DNA of 64,000 nucleotides from Candidatus Leptofilum proximum (GTDB lineage: Bacteria > Chloroflexota > Anaerolineae > Promineifilales > Promineifilaceae): positions 806,001 to 870,000 of the forward strand of contig JADJXK010000002.1 in the NCBI GenBank assembly GCA_016710325.1, in the 5' to 3' direction. Under the pieces are notes generated by a model, which ran no database searches, was not told where the DNA came from, and worked only from the letters and a program-made list of their open reading frames with translations. A program made the translations under genes and the position numbers. Below, one piece after another: positions 1 to 8,904 of the stretch; within the stretch, counting starts at the first letter, position 1; every line of letters begins with the position of its first letter.

Positions 1-619
1 CCGCTTCCACGTCCTGCTTTTGGGTGTTGTCATCAATTTGGGTTTCGATAGCGCCAGGGCAGATAACGTTGACGCGAATGCGGTGTTTGGCCAATTCCAG
101 GGCCAGCATCTTGGCCAGGGCCACCTGCCCCGCCTTGGTGGTGGCGTAAGCAGACGCGCCCGCGTTGCTAAACATACGCGTGCCGTTCACCGACGAGGTG
201 ATAACGACGGAACCGCCCTGCTTTTTGAGATGCGGCACGGCCGTTTTCACTGTAAAAAAGGTGCCGTTTAAGTTTATGCGCACCGTCTTTTCCCACTCTT
301 CCGGCGTCAGCTTCTCGATAGGCGCCCAAACGCCGTTGATCCCGGCGTTGGCAAACACAATGTCCAGCCTACCCCACTTGTCGACAGTTTGGGTAACGGC
401 CGTTTCCATCGCTTCGTAATCAGAAATGTCAACCTCGACAATAAGCGTATTGTCACCGTTTTTTTGGATGGCCGCGGCCGTTTCTTCCAGTTCAGAGCGG
501 GTGCGGCCCAGCAGGGCTACTTTGGCCCCCTGCTCGGCCAGCAGCTGCGCCGCCGCCTGGCCAATACCTGAGCCTGCCCCGGTGATCAGGGCCACTTTGC
601 CGTTAAATGTTTTGTTCAT
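1..619 (-). CDS. SDR-family oxidoreductase (3' end outside window)
   Basis: The reading frame opens at an ATG at 619 and stays open to the window edge, so about 206 residues of an NAD(P)-dependent short-chain dehydrogenase are visible and the C-terminus is missing. The N-terminus has the Rossmann dinucleotide motif TGAGSGIG (about residues 13-20), followed by NAG, an SS active-site strand and the catalytic YATTK motif, then the usual RVNVICPGAIET segment that follows it in classical SDRs. Family membership is clear. The substrate cannot be told from sequence. It is transcribed away from the lipoprotein gene that starts at 833. Confidence 0.9.
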   Translation of the reverse strand, partial: MNKTFNGKVALITGAGSGIGQAAAQLLAEQGAKVALLGRTRSELEETAAAIQKNGDNTLIVEVDISDYEAMETAVTQTVDKWGRLDIVFANAGINGVWAPIEKLTPEEWEKTVRINLNGTFFTVKTAVPHLKKQGGSVVITSSVNGTRMFSNAGASAYATTKAGQVALAKMLALELAKHRIRVNVICPGAIETQIDDNTQKQDVEA

Positions 620-832
620 ACGCCGTAAAATTCCTTGAAAAATTGTCCACAGATGGCGCAGATTACACAGACTTTTGTGGCTTCTGTGCCGTGTCCATTT
701 TGGCGTAAATTTACTGGAGGGAACGGCCGTTTTCAATGTATCCAGGTATAGAAACCAGGCATGTTTTCTCCAGTGGTAAACCCGTTCTTACCGCGTTAAA
801 ATGCAGGCACATCCAGGCAGCGGAGAGGACGC

Positions 833-2353
833 ATGAAACGACTGATTGTCTACGCGAAGTTATTATTGATTGTGGGGCTGGGAACAGCCGTACTCGCCGC
901 CTGCCAGACCAACAAAACGTTCCAACCAACCCCGCTGGCCGCTTTGGCCACTACCCAACCCAGCCACACCCCCACCCCGACGATTGCTGCGACGGAAACG
1001 GCCGTACCGACGGCGACAGAGACACGGCAAATGACGGCAACACCACCAGCAAAACCATCGCGCACACCAGGGCCGACACCAACACACACACCAGTTCCAA
1101 TGACGATAGAGGGAATTTCCAGCTGGGCCTTAAACAGTTCGGGTCAGTTATTTCTGATTTTGGATGGCAGACTGCTAATTGAAGACCCGCACTCTTTGGC
1201 CAATTTTCGAGAAATCGATCAGTTTGTTAGTTTTGCAGCATGGTCACCCGATGGCAACAAGATCATTTACAGCGTACAACAATTTCAAGATAGCATACAA
1301 GATTTCAAACTTTTTAATCTTAATACAAATGAAACTCTCTCAATGAGCAATCTGGTAGAGAACTTTCCTGTACCACCATACTTTCCCCGTTTTCGGTTTA
1401 TGGCCTGGAAGCCCGATAGCTCAGGCATCATTTTCCTGACTGTTGACGATGAATTCGCATGGGAAGGCAAGCTTTACCTGGCTAATTTTCAAGCAAACGA
1501 TTTTACGCATTTGACAGACGTATATGACACTTACAAGATAAATATCTTCAAATCTTTGCCAGACGGATTCTTTGCTTTTGACCATTGTGGTTCACCTTGT
1601 GAAATCTTAAGCAAGTTTGACTACGAGGGGCATTTTCTTTGGGGAATACCATTTGCCACGATGGGGCGCATTGTTTTCGCTAGCAATGACCAGCTCATCA
1701 TCAATTATGGGTGTGCGGACGGCTGTTCCCCCGAGGATCCGGTAAATAAAAGCATCCAACAGTTTGATGCATCCTCGGGGGAAGCTATAACGATTTGGCA
1801 AATCGGTGAGGAAGAATATTTTAGCGGTATAGAATTTCCTGACTTGTCACCAGATGAAAAGTACCTCGGCTTTTACTTGGAAAATGATCTCTTCACCGTT
1901 TTGCAGATCATTGATTTCAACGGCCGTTCCTACGGCCAGCGTCCCAACAGCGTCATCGTGGATTGGCGGCCTGGCGGTGGGCCAGTGGTGCAAGAACGCA
2001 TGGCCGACGGGCAAACCCGACTCGTCTACTGGCCGCTGGATGGTTCGGCGGCGCAGGTGTTTATTAGTCCAGGTTCGTTTGAGTTTGGCAGTGGGAAGTG
2101 GAGTGGAGACGGCCGTTACTTCATCTACAGCTCTGTGGACGACGCAACGAACCAAAGCCACCTCACCCTCTGGCAGCCGGAAAATGGTGCGCCGATGCTG
2201 CTGCAAACGGCCGTAGGCAGCGACGGCTTCCGCAACTTCGCCTGGCTGCCCGATTCAACCGGCGTCTATTTCAATTTCGGGCGAACAGAACTGTGGAAAT
2301 TTGCGGTAGAAACTGAATCGCTGATGCTAATCGCCAGTGCAGAGGGAGAATAA
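833..2353 (+). CDS. Lipoprotein with Thr/Pro linker and TolB/WD40-like beta-propeller
   Basis: A 506-residue predicted lipoprotein. The signal peptide ends in a lipobox (LAAC, cysteine near residue 24), followed by about 70 residues rich in Thr and Pro that probably act as a stalk. The rest has propeller-type repeats with SPDG/WxPDS signatures (SPDGNKIIYS, WKPDSSGIIF, SPDEKYLGFY, WSGDGRYFIYS, WLPDSTGVYF). It should sit on the outer face of the membrane. It is a paralogue of the gene at 2967: the signal/linker and the last about 135 residues are nearly identical at DNA level, while the middle is different. Function is unknown; binding or scaffold roles are typical for this fold. Confidence 0.85.
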   Translation: MKRLIVYAKLLLIVGLGTAVLAACQTNKTFQPTPLAALATTQPSHTPTPTIAATETAVPTATETRQMTATPPAKPSRTPGPTPTHTPVPMTIEGISSWALNSSGQLFLILDGRLLIEDPHSLANFREIDQFVSFAAWSPDGNKIIYSVQQFQDSIQDFKLFNLNTNETLSMSNLVENFPVPPYFPRFRFMAWKPDSSGIIFLTVDDEFAWEGKLYLANFQANDFTHLTDVYDTYKINIFKSLPDGFFAFDHCGSPCEILSKFDYEGHFLWGIPFATMGRIVFASNDQLIINYGCADGCSPEDPVNKSIQQFDASSGEAITIWQIGEEEYFSGIEFPDLSPDEKYLGFYLENDLFTVLQIIDFNGRSYGQRPNSVIVDWRPGGGPVVQERMADGQTRLVYWPLDGSAAQVFISPGSFEFGSGKWSGDGRYFIYSSVDDATNQSHLTLWQPENGAPMLLQTAVGSDGFRNFAWLPDSTGVYFNFGRTELWKFAVETESLMLIASAEGE

Positions 2354-2359
2354 CGGAGC

Positions 2360-2650
2360 TCAAGAAGTTTTGTAGGTGGATTTTTCTTCCATAACCTGCT
2401 TCAAACCGGCAAAAGCAGATTCTTCAAAAGCGAGACGCTCCTGAATGATCCTCTCCAACCAGGCAGCCACAGGCATTTTGTGAAGTCGGGCAAAAAACGC
2501 GGCCCGCGAGGCTAATTCAGGTGGCAAGGATAAAGTTGCCGCCAATTCTCGGTCCACAGTAACGGACGCTTCCCAGGCATCGTCATCATCTGCTTGAGAG
2601 ACAACCAGCTCATCAATCTCTTCTTCTGTCAGTTGATTTTTCTTTTTCAT
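2360..2650 (-). CDS. BrnA-like antitoxin
   Basis: A 96-residue acidic protein whose ATG overlaps the stop of the upstream toxin gene (ATGA, 2647-2650), a typical toxin-first TA arrangement. A TTG three codons upstream is a poorer start. The middle contains VTVDRELAATLSLPPEL, in keeping with a ribbon-helix-helix/CopG-type DNA-binding segment, then a helical tail. BrnA antitoxins bind the paired BrnT toxin and repress their own operon, which fits the inverted repeat in the promoter at 2916. The assignment relies mainly on the partner and gene order. Confidence 0.7.
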   Translation of the reverse strand: MKKKNQLTEEEIDELVVSQADDDDAWEASVTVDRELAATLSLPPELASRAAFFARLHKMPVAAWLERIIQERLAFEESAFAGLKQVMEEKSTYKTS

Positions 2651-2898
2651 AGAGGCCAACCTGTTATGATTCGCACAACGTCATTGGTTTTTAGCTGAAA
2701 AATGATCTTCAAACGACGACCGCCCACTGTTGTGCCAATCAGTTGAAAGCGATCCGTGAAAGATTTGTTGCGTCGGACTTGAAACTTCGAGAAAAAGCAC
2801 TCTACTGCCTCGGAAAACTGTATGCCATGAACCGCCAGCTTGTCCTTTTCAAAATCGTATTCAAAGTCATAAGGTACAAATTTACTCCAGTCGGGCAT
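2647..2898 (-). CDS. BrnT-family toxin (RelE-fold ribonuclease)
   Basis: An 83-residue protein with the BrnT layout: an N-terminal FEYDFEKDKLAVHGIQF block, the EAVECFF helix, a basic RRNKSFTDR stretch, then IGTTVGGRRLKIIFQL and RIITGWPL at the end. BrnT toxins are ribosome-independent mRNA-cleaving proteins with a RelE-like fold (known of the family). It is co-transcribed with the antitoxin gene. The pair is wedged between two recently duplicated lipoprotein genes, so it may have arrived by insertion there. Confidence 0.75.
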   Translation of the reverse strand: MPDWSKFVPYDFEYDFEKDKLAVHGIQFSEAVECFFSKFQVRRNKSFTDRFQLIGTTVGGRRLKIIFQLKTNDVVRIITGWPL

Positions 2899-2915
2899 AA
2901 AGGAAACATCTCTTT

Positions 2916-2945
2916 CATTATTGGCAAATAATGCGAGGTATTATA
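2916..2945 (-). promoter_or_regulatory. Promoter and operator of the BrnT/BrnA pair
   Basis: On the minus strand a perfect -10 box TATAAT (2940-2945) is followed by a perfect inverted repeat, CATTATT-N4-AATAATG (2916-2933), before the toxin ATG at 2898. The repeat lies over the transcription start, where antitoxin binding would block transcription. The -35 box is weak. Confidence 0.55.
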
Positions 2946-2966
2946 CCGTAACATGGGGCAATTCTG

Positions 2967-4478
2967 ATGATGAAACAAAGAAGTTCACAAATCCAGAGTA
3001 AAACTATTGCCATTCTGTTGTGCATTTTGGGGCTGGGAACGGCCGTACTCGCCGCCTGCCAGACCAACAAAACGTTCCAACCAACCCCGCTGGCCGCTTT
3101 GGCCACCACCCAACCCAGCCACACCCCCACCCCAACGATTGCCGTGACGGAAACGGCCGTGCCGACCAGCACACCTTTCCCAACACAAACCCCAACTACC
3201 GCACCCACACCGACAGTAACGGCGACGCCATTTTTGGAGGTTTCTCGCTCCATTGTGAGCAGCCAGGGCCAGTTGGCCTTCATCATGAACCAGGCGCTGT
3301 TTGTGGAAACGGCCGTGGGTTCTGCCACTTTCACTACGTTTGAAGGCGATATTCGCGCACCTATCTGGTCACCCCAGGGGGATCGTCTACTTTTCTACAT
3401 TTGCCCCGTTTATGAACAAATCTTTTGTGAAGAACCAGAATGGATGCTCTACAATCTTGAGAGGGATGAGACGTCTAGCCTGACTGATCGATTTCCCAAT
3501 TTACCATCGGGAGACATTGGGAATCCAACATGGTTAAATAGCGGCGAAAAATTGTTGTTTAGACGTCTCTTCGAGGGAAATGTTGATGTGCTTGATCTTA
3601 ATACAGGAAGTTTTTCCACACCCATTCGAGTATTTAGAACCATCGGTGTCTGGGAATTGGCTGGCGAAAAACTTCTCGTTCATGATCAGTTTGGCACCTG
3701 GGCAAACGAACTCCATGTTTTCACTCTTGATGGAGCTATTGTTTGGAGTTACCCGAACCCCAACCCGGAGTTTAGCGATTATCCAGGAGCCAATGCTGGC
3801 GTTTTAGGCTTTTCTGAAGAAGGCCAACTGCTTATCATTTTGGAACCGGATGAAAACCTCGATGAGTTCGCTGCATTTTATCATTTTGACCCGGTGAGTT
3901 TTGAAATTGAACGTTTGTTTTCAGTTCAACTGGCCGTTGCCTCAAGTGTTTCCCTTTCTCCAGATGGGCAATTTGCAGCCTTCTATGTACCCAGAGAAAA
4001 TGCCCAAAATGAGTACGAAGATAGAGATTTGACGATTGTTGACCAAAACGGCCGTTCCTACGGCCAGCGTCCCAACAGCGTCATCGTGGATTGGCGGCCT
4101 GGCGGTGGGCCTGTGGTGAAGGAACGCATGGCCGACGGGCAAACTCAGCTCGTCTACTGGCCGCTGGATGGTTCGGCGGTGCAGGTGTTTGTAAATCCCA
4201 CTTCGTTTGAGTTCGGCGCGGGGAAGTGGAGTGGAGACGGCCGTTACCTCATCTACAGCTCTGTGGACGACGCTGCGAACCAAAGCCACCTCACCCTCTG
4301 GCAGCCGGAAAATGGTGCGCCGATGTTGCTGCAAACGGCCGTAGGCAGCGACGGCTTCCGCAACTTTGCCTGGCTGCCCGATTCAACCGGCGTTTATTTC
4401 AATTTGGGGCGAACAGAACTGTGGAAATTTGCGGTAGAAACTGAATCGCTGACCTTAATTGCTACCTCAGCAAGGTGA
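2967..4478 (+). CDS. Lipoprotein with Thr/Pro linker and beta-propeller, paralogue of 833-2353
   Basis: A 503-residue paralogue of the lipoprotein at 833. It has a longer N-terminal basic region, the same GLGTAVLAAC lipobox, and the same Thr/Pro linker start before the sequences part. Propeller signatures include WSPQGDRLLFY, SPDGQFAAFY, WSGDGRYLIYS and WLPDSTGVYF. The DNA of the signal/linker region (about 3030-3165) and of the C-terminal third (about 4048-4460) is almost the same as in the first copy, and the centre is different. That pattern suggests duplication with gene conversion at both ends, or exchange of the middle cassette. The stop lies inside the terminator stem at 4474. Confidence 0.85.
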   Translation: MMKQRSSQIQSKTIAILLCILGLGTAVLAACQTNKTFQPTPLAALATTQPSHTPTPTIAVTETAVPTSTPFPTQTPTTAPTPTVTATPFLEVSRSIVSSQGQLAFIMNQALFVETAVGSATFTTFEGDIRAPIWSPQGDRLLFYICPVYEQIFCEEPEWMLYNLERDETSSLTDRFPNLPSGDIGNPTWLNSGEKLLFRRLFEGNVDVLDLNTGSFSTPIRVFRTIGVWELAGEKLLVHDQFGTWANELHVFTLDGAIVWSYPNPNPEFSDYPGANAGVLGFSEEGQLLIILEPDENLDEFAAFYHFDPVSFEIERLFSVQLAVASSVSLSPDGQFAAFYVPRENAQNEYEDRDLTIVDQNGRSYGQRPNSVIVDWRPGGGPVVKERMADGQTQLVYWPLDGSAVQVFVNPTSFEFGAGKWSGDGRYLIYSSVDDAANQSHLTLWQPENGAPMLLQTAVGSDGFRNFAWLPDSTGVYFNLGRTELWKFAVETESLTLIATSAR

Positions 4479-4505
4479 CAGTCACTTTCGGAAGTGACTG
4501 TCACC
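4474..4505. terminator. Bidirectional terminator hairpin
   Basis: A perfect 14-bp stem (GGTGACAGTCACTT with its complement) around a TCGG loop lies between two convergent genes and contains the stop codons of both the lipoprotein (4476-4478) and the LysE-type gene (4501-4503). There is no T-run on either side, so its role as terminator is inferred from position. Confidence 0.6.
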
Positions 4506-5121
4506 CTAAAAACCGCTGCGCGCCGAGCCATATCTGGTACAGGCCAAAGCCAAACAGCGCCACGGCCGAAACGAAGCCCAACACCCGGTTCAGCCGCGGG
4601 CTGGCCTGCCCCAAAATGCCAAACAGCACCACAAAGCTCATAAAGCCGCCAATCAAAGCGCCATAAAAGCCCAGCATAAACGCCAGCCCATGAGACGGCG
4701 CCTGCCGCCATCCTTCCAGGAAAATCGGGCCAGCGATAGTGCTCCAAAAAAGGTAGGCGTTGGGGCTGAGCATGTTCATCAGGGCGGCTTCGCGGATGCT
4801 TTGCTTTTTGGGCGTGGGCAAATCGGCAACGGCCGTAACCATCATCTCCCTAGCCGACCGATACGCCTTATACGCCAGGAAGAGCAAAAAAAAGCCGCCA
4901 CCAAAACGCAGCGCCGCCACAAACCAGTCCGGCATTTGCGTCAGCACCAGCAGCACCAGCAGCACAATCGGCCCGTCGCTCATCAGCGGGGCCAGCGCCG
5001 CCACCAGCGTGCTGCGCAGCCCATTTTTCAGCGTTTGCGACAGTAAATACGCCTGAAACGGCCCCGGCTGCGCTGCCGCCGCGCCGCCATAGCCCAATCC
5101 CTGCAACAAATACAAAAACAT
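4501..5121 (-). CDS. LysE/RhtB-family exporter
   Basis: A 206-residue integral membrane protein with about six hydrophobic segments. The N-terminal AAAAQPGPFQAYLLSQ matches the conserved first-helix region of LysE/RhtB exporters (usually xPGPxxxxxxxxxxxxG), and the length is typical. The central loop (TPKKQSIREAALMNMLSPNAYLFW) matches the second conserved block. The family exports amino acids or related small molecules; the substrate is not predictable. It is convergent with the lipoprotein gene. Confidence 0.85.
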   Translation of the reverse strand: MFLYLLQGLGYGGAAAAQPGPFQAYLLSQTLKNGLRSTLVAALAPLMSDGPIVLLVLLVLTQMPDWFVAALRFGGGFFLLFLAYKAYRSAREMMVTAVADLPTPKKQSIREAALMNMLSPNAYLFWSTIAGPIFLEGWRQAPSHGLAFMLGFYGALIGGFMSFVVLFGILGQASPRLNRVLGFVSAVALFGFGLYQIWLGAQRFLG

Positions 5122-5194
5122 GCCACACCTTCGATTGATTTTTGGCCACAGAGAACACAGAGGTTTTTTGGGCTTTGAGATTTCATGGGGTTTG

Positions 5195-5250
5195 GCGTGA
5201 AACGTGAAGCGTGAAACGTAATGCCTCCCTGGTCACGTTTCACGCTTCAC
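5195..5250. repeat. Heptamer palindrome (GTGAAAC/GTGAAGC units)
   Basis: Three tandem 7-mers GTGAAAC, GTGAAGC, GTGAAAC are followed after a short spacer by their inverted copies (CACGTTTCACGCTTCAC), so the tract can fold into a hairpin. A second tract of the same units is at 5391. The gap 5122-5458 contains these two tracts and no gene that I can support. Confidence 0.8.
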
Positions 5251-5390
5251 AGGTTGTTCGCCCCTTGAGTCCCCAATGAGCCAGGTTTTTGCGGGTTTCC
5301 CTGTGGCTTTTTCTACAAAGCGGGCAGTCTAACACAAATGCCAAATCAGCGACAAAAGCGAATTTGACTTTGGCGGCAAATCACTATGAA

Positions 5391-5449
5391 AACGTGAAAC
5401 GTGAAGCGTGAAATTGAAAAAATCACGTTTCACGCCTCACGTTTCACGC
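5391..5449. repeat. Second heptamer palindrome of the GTGAAAC type
   Basis: Same unit family as 5195-5250: GTGAAAC and GTGAAGC in tandem, a spacer, then CACGTTTCACGCCTCACG and a further inverted unit. It ends just beside the queA stop codon. Confidence 0.8.
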
Positions 5450-5458
5450 ATTCGCTGT

Positions 5459-6574
5459 TCATGGCAGCAGCAGGTGCAAATCGCCGAACTCGTGCCAGAG
5501 GTAATGCTGCTGCAGCGCCTGCTCATAGGCCAGGGAGAGGTGGCAGCTGTTGGCCAGGGCAGCGAGCATCGCCAGGTGGGTGGCGCGTGGTTCGTGCAGG
5601 CCGGTCAGCAGGCCATCCACGGCGCGAAGGCCGCGCTGCGGCGTGATGAACAAATCGGTCCAGCCTGACCCGGCATGGGTGATACCCGCCTCGTCCGTCA
5701 CGGTTTCCAGGGCACGAATGACGGTGGTGCCCACGGCAATGACCCGTCGCCCCTGCCGCCGCGCCTGGTTCACTTGCACGGCCGTTTGCCCCGGCACCTT
5801 ATAAAATTCCTCATACGGCGCTTCGTGATCTTCCAGGCTGGCCACGCCGGTGTGCAGCACCAGCGGGGCAAACTGCACCCCCTGGGCCACCAGCCGGGTG
5901 ATTAGCTCCGGGGTAAAGGCCCGCCCTGCCGAGGGCATCTCGGCGCTGCCCGGTTCGCTGGCGAACACCGTCTGGTAGTAATCCAGCGGCCAGGCATCGG
6001 GCACATAGCGGTAGCGGATGGGGCTGCCGTGCACCGCCAGGTAGCTGGTGAGCGGCTGGGGCAGGTCCAGCGCGGCCAGCCAGAGGCGTACCGGCTGGTT
6101 GGGCGTGTGGCGCAGGGCCGGATTGTGCGGCGTCAGCAGTCGCGCCGAACCGCCTGCGGGCAGATTCAGCACCAGGCCCGCCTGGCCATTTTGGTACGGT
6201 ACGCTGGCGATGGCCGACGGCCGTCTTAACTCCACGCTCCACAGCCCGGCCGGCAGCTGGGTGGAGAGGTGCAGCCGCAGCGCCGTGCCGTCGGGCAGGG
6301 TGGCGGGCAGCGAGGCGTTCATGGTGCGGCTGGTGTTGAGCACGAGCAGGTCACCTGCCTGCAAATGGTCGCCAATCTGGCGGAAATGCGTGTGGCAGAC
6401 GCGGTCGTCGCGGTAATGCGACACCATCAGGCGGACTTCGTCGCGGGCCAGGCCGCGGGCTTCGGGCGGTTCGCTGGCTTCCAGCGCTGGCGGCAGATCA
6501 AATTCCAGGCCAGGCAGTTGGGCCATCAGAGCCGACTTTGTGGCCGGTGGGCTGGTGTGGGTTAAGGTCATCAT
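5459..6574 (-). CDS. queA: S-adenosylmethionine:tRNA ribosyltransferase-isomerase
   Basis: A 371-residue protein (family about 340-360) that transfers and rearranges the ribosyl moiety of SAM onto preQ1 in tRNA to give epoxyqueuosine. Diagnostic blocks are FDLPPALEASEPPEARG at the start, HFRQIGDHLQAGDLLVLNTSR, YAVHGSPIRYRY-like in the middle, and SAGRAFTPEL, HTGVASLEDHEAPYEEFY and FITPQRGLRAVDGLLTGLHEPRAT-type segments towards the end. The start is the ATG at 6574 that overlaps the stop of the SDR gene upstream (ATGA); the frame is open further upstream but that part is antisense noise inside the SDR gene. The SDR and queA genes form an operon. Confidence 0.9.
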   Translation of the reverse strand: MMTLTHTSPPATKSALMAQLPGLEFDLPPALEASEPPEARGLARDEVRLMVSHYRDDRVCHTHFRQIGDHLQAGDLLVLNTSRTMNASLPATLPDGTALRLHLSTQLPAGLWSVELRRPSAIASVPYQNGQAGLVLNLPAGGSARLLTPHNPALRHTPNQPVRLWLAALDLPQPLTSYLAVHGSPIRYRYVPDAWPLDYYQTVFASEPGSAEMPSAGRAFTPELITRLVAQGVQFAPLVLHTGVASLEDHEAPYEEFYKVPGQTAVQVNQARRQGRRVIAVGTTVIRALETVTDEAGITHAGSGWTDLFITPQRGLRAVDGLLTGLHEPRATHLAMLAALANSCHLSLAYEQALQQHYLWHEFGDLHLLLP

Positions 6575-7290
6575 GAGGCGGCCTCGGCGATTAATTTTGG
6601 GGCCTGGTAACGGCCGTTGGGCCAATCGCCGTACACCAGGGCCAGCAGACCCGGCACACTTTCCTCCGGCAGTGCCCGGTCGCTGATGTCTTCGCCGGGG
6701 AAGGCGTCCTGGTGCATCTGGGTTTGCATGTCGCCCGGATCGACCCAGTAGACGCGCACGTTGGGCTGGCGTTCGGCCAGCTCGGCGGCCAAAACGGCCG
6801 AAAGCTGCTCCAGCGCCGCCTTGCTCGCACCGTAGCCACCCCATCCGGGATACGCCTCCCGCCCCGCGTCGCTGGTGATGTTGAGGATGCGGGCACCGGG
6901 CGTGAGCGTGTCGGCGACGGCCTGCAGCACGCCGAGTTGGGCAACAACGTTGATGCGGAAGACGGTTTCCAGCACGTCCAGCGGGTAATCGAGCAGGGCG
7001 GGCTGTGGACTGGGTCCCAACATCCCGGCGTTGTTCACCACCAGGTCCAGGCCGCCGGCGGCGCGCGCCGCCACGGCCAGGGCCTGTCGGTGGGCCTTGT
7101 GGCTGATGTCGCCGGAAACGGCCGTTACCGTCGTCCATTGTTCCAACTCGTGGTGGGCCTTAGCCAGCGCCTCCTGCCCGCGGGCATCGATAATGAGCTG
7201 CCAGCCATCCTGGGCCAGGGCTTTGGCCAGGGCCAGTCCTAAGCCGCGTGAAGCGCCGGTAATCAGTGCGGTTTTTGTCTGGTTATTCAT
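6571..7290 (-). CDS. SDR-family oxidoreductase upstream of queA
   Basis: A 239-residue short-chain dehydrogenase. It has the cofactor motif TGASRGLG (about residues 15-22), NNAG, the active-site ITSDAG strand and YGASK catalytic motif, with VDPGDMQT after it. The last codon overlaps the queA start, so the two are translationally coupled. Substrate unknown. No link between SDR activity and queuosine synthesis is known to me, so the pairing may only be an operon of convenience. Confidence 0.88.
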   Translation of the reverse strand: MNNQTKTALITGASRGLGLALAKALAQDGWQLIIDARGQEALAKAHHELEQWTTVTAVSGDISHKAHRQALAVAARAAGGLDLVVNNAGMLGPSPQPALLDYPLDVLETVFRINVVAQLGVLQAVADTLTPGARILNITSDAGREAYPGWGGYGASKAALEQLSAVLAAELAERQPNVRVYWVDPGDMQTQMHQDAFPGEDISDRALPEESVPGLLALVYGDWPNGRYQAPKLIAEAAS

Positions 7291-7320
7291 GGGAAGTCTC
7301 CGTTTTGGTTAAGTGTCGTT

Positions 7321-7379
7321 ATTTCCCCGGAAACTGCGTTCAAGAAACTTAACCACCTGTCCAAAGTTTCCGGGGAAAT
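7321..7379. repeat. 15-bp perfect inverted repeat
   Basis: ATTTCCCCGGAAACT (7321-7335) and its exact complement (7365-7379) are separated by 29 bases. It lies upstream of the SDR gene (minus) and of the AI-2E-type gene (plus). It could be an operator or a structural repeat. The gap 7291-7643 contains this, the hairpin at 7450, one ACGGCCGT and no supportable gene. Confidence 0.6.
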
Positions 7380-7449
7380 TTATGGCCTAAGTGTAGGCAA
7401 ACGGCCGTTCCTCCACCTCCGGCAACCGTCCAGAAACAGCCCTAACAAA

Positions 7450-7474
7450 AAGGACAGGACTCCAGCCTGTCCTT
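7450..7474. terminator. Hairpin, possible terminator
   Basis: AAGGACAGG (7450-7458) pairs with CCTGTCCTT (7466-7474) over a 7-base loop. No clear T-run follows, so the terminator reading is tentative. Confidence 0.35.
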
Positions 7475-7643
7475 AAGATCAGTGGCATAAGGTTGCAACA
7501 GACGGATGTTTACCCCGTAAAGTGCCCACCGGCAGGGGCAGCTAAGAGTTGTACATTTAACCCGAATTTGGCTAGAATTTAATGACGTTTGTGTCGTGAA
7601 CAGCTGATAGAGTGGTAAATTTCCAAAACGACTTGCGGAGTTT

Positions 7644-8798
7644 ATGAATAAAGAGTGGAGTACAACAACGCGGTATTTTGTTTTTGCCCTGGTTTTGGCG
7701 GGCTGCATCTGGTTTATTATGGCCGCGCAGGCGCTCATTGGGGCACTGGCCATATCTGCCCTGCTGGCGTACCTCCTCAACCCCATCGTTACCCTGGTCA
7801 ATGAACGGGCTCGTGTCGCCCGCTCTCTGGTTGTCTTCTTTGTATATTTACTGTCCCTGGTGGCCATCGTCACGGTAACCATCATTTTTATCCCCGCCAT
7901 TCCCGAGCAAACCGCCAGCTTCCTTGCGGAAATGCAGGCCCTCATGACCCAGGCGCAGAAGGAGTACTTATCTGAGCCCATTACCGTCTTGAACACAGAA
8001 ATCCATCTGGACGGTTTGATGCCAGAAGCAGATATTTCGGAGCTTGTCTCCTCCTTTATCCGCGCCGACATCATTGTGGAGCTGCTGCAAACCAGCACGA
8101 CAAACCTCGGCTGGATCCTGGTGGTCCTGGTGGCGACATATTACTTGCTGCAAGATTGGGGCAAGCTGCGTGAATGGCTGTTTAGCTGGGCGCCAGATCC
8201 CTTTGAATCTGACTTCCGCCGTCTTTACCAGGAGATTAAGATCGTGTGGAACCGTTATTTCCGCGGCCAGCTGCGCCTGTCGATTATTGTGGGCTTGCTG
8301 ACGGGTGCTGGGTCGCTCATCATGGGGCTGCCGGGGGCCATTTTGTTTGGCGTGTTTGCTGCTATTTTTGACGTGCTGCTGTCAGTCGGGCCGGCCATCA
8401 TCATGGCCATTGCCACAATAGTGGCCCTGCTGGCCGGTTCCAACACGTTGGAAATATCGAATCCACTGTTTGCGCTGTTGATTCTGGGATTCAACCTGGC
8501 TATTCAGGGGATTGAAAACATCTGGCTGCGGCCGCGCATCATGAGCTCCAGCGTGCGGATTCACCCGGCGATTGTGTTTATTGCCATTGTGGGCTCACTC
8601 TCCCTGGCCGGGGTTTTGACGGCGCTGATCATCGTACCGGTATTGGGTTCAATTGCCGTAGTCAGCCGATACACCTACTTTAAACTGTTCAAGATGGATC
8701 CCTGGGCCGACAATTCCCGGATGGCTTCGCGCATCCTTGATGAGGGGGAAGAGGAAACGGCCGTTCCCTCCCCCACTCCCGCCAAAACCACCGATTAA
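7644..8798 (+). CDS. AI-2E family transporter (PF01594-type permease)
   Basis: A 384-residue membrane protein with the family pattern: hydrophobic pair near the N-terminus (ALAISALLAYLLNPIV), a longer extracytoplasmic or helical region (about residues 80-170), then a cluster of membrane helices with the conserved GxPGAILFGVFAAIFD and FIAIVGSLSLAGVLTALII blocks, and a short cytoplasmic tail. The family includes TqsA and Na+/H+ antiporter-like members, so the substrate is open. A strong terminator follows directly. Confidence 0.85.
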   Translation: MNKEWSTTTRYFVFALVLAGCIWFIMAAQALIGALAISALLAYLLNPIVTLVNERARVARSLVVFFVYLLSLVAIVTVTIIFIPAIPEQTASFLAEMQALMTQAQKEYLSEPITVLNTEIHLDGLMPEADISELVSSFIRADIIVELLQTSTTNLGWILVVLVATYYLLQDWGKLREWLFSWAPDPFESDFRRLYQEIKIVWNRYFRGQLRLSIIVGLLTGAGSLIMGLPGAILFGVFAAIFDVLLSVGPAIIMAIATIVALLAGSNTLEISNPLFALLILGFNLAIQGIENIWLRPRIMSSSVRIHPAIVFIAIVGSLSLAGVLTALIIVPVLGSIAVVSRYTYFKLFKMDPWADNSRMASRILDEGEEETAVPSPTPAKTTD

Positions 8799-8806
8799 AC
8801 AAAAAC

Positions 8807-8839
8807 GGCCGCTGCATCCAAAAAATGCAGCGGCCTTTT
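8807..8839 (+). terminator. Rho-independent terminator
   Basis: An 11-bp stem GGCCGCTGCAT/ATGCAGCGGCC is followed by TTTT, 9 bases after the stop codon of the AI-2E-type gene. Confidence 0.85.
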
Positions 8840-8904
8840 CCTTTCCTTCTTTTTGTACTGACAAGGCATGCTCCAACACCTCTGTCACCTTGTCACCCTT
8901 TCAC

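Noticed and set aside
6575..7138. N-terminal extension of about 190 residues on queA
   Set aside because: The in-frame upstream part is low-complexity Arg/Gly/Pro text antisense-shifted inside the SDR gene. The ATGA overlap at 6571-6574 marks the start.
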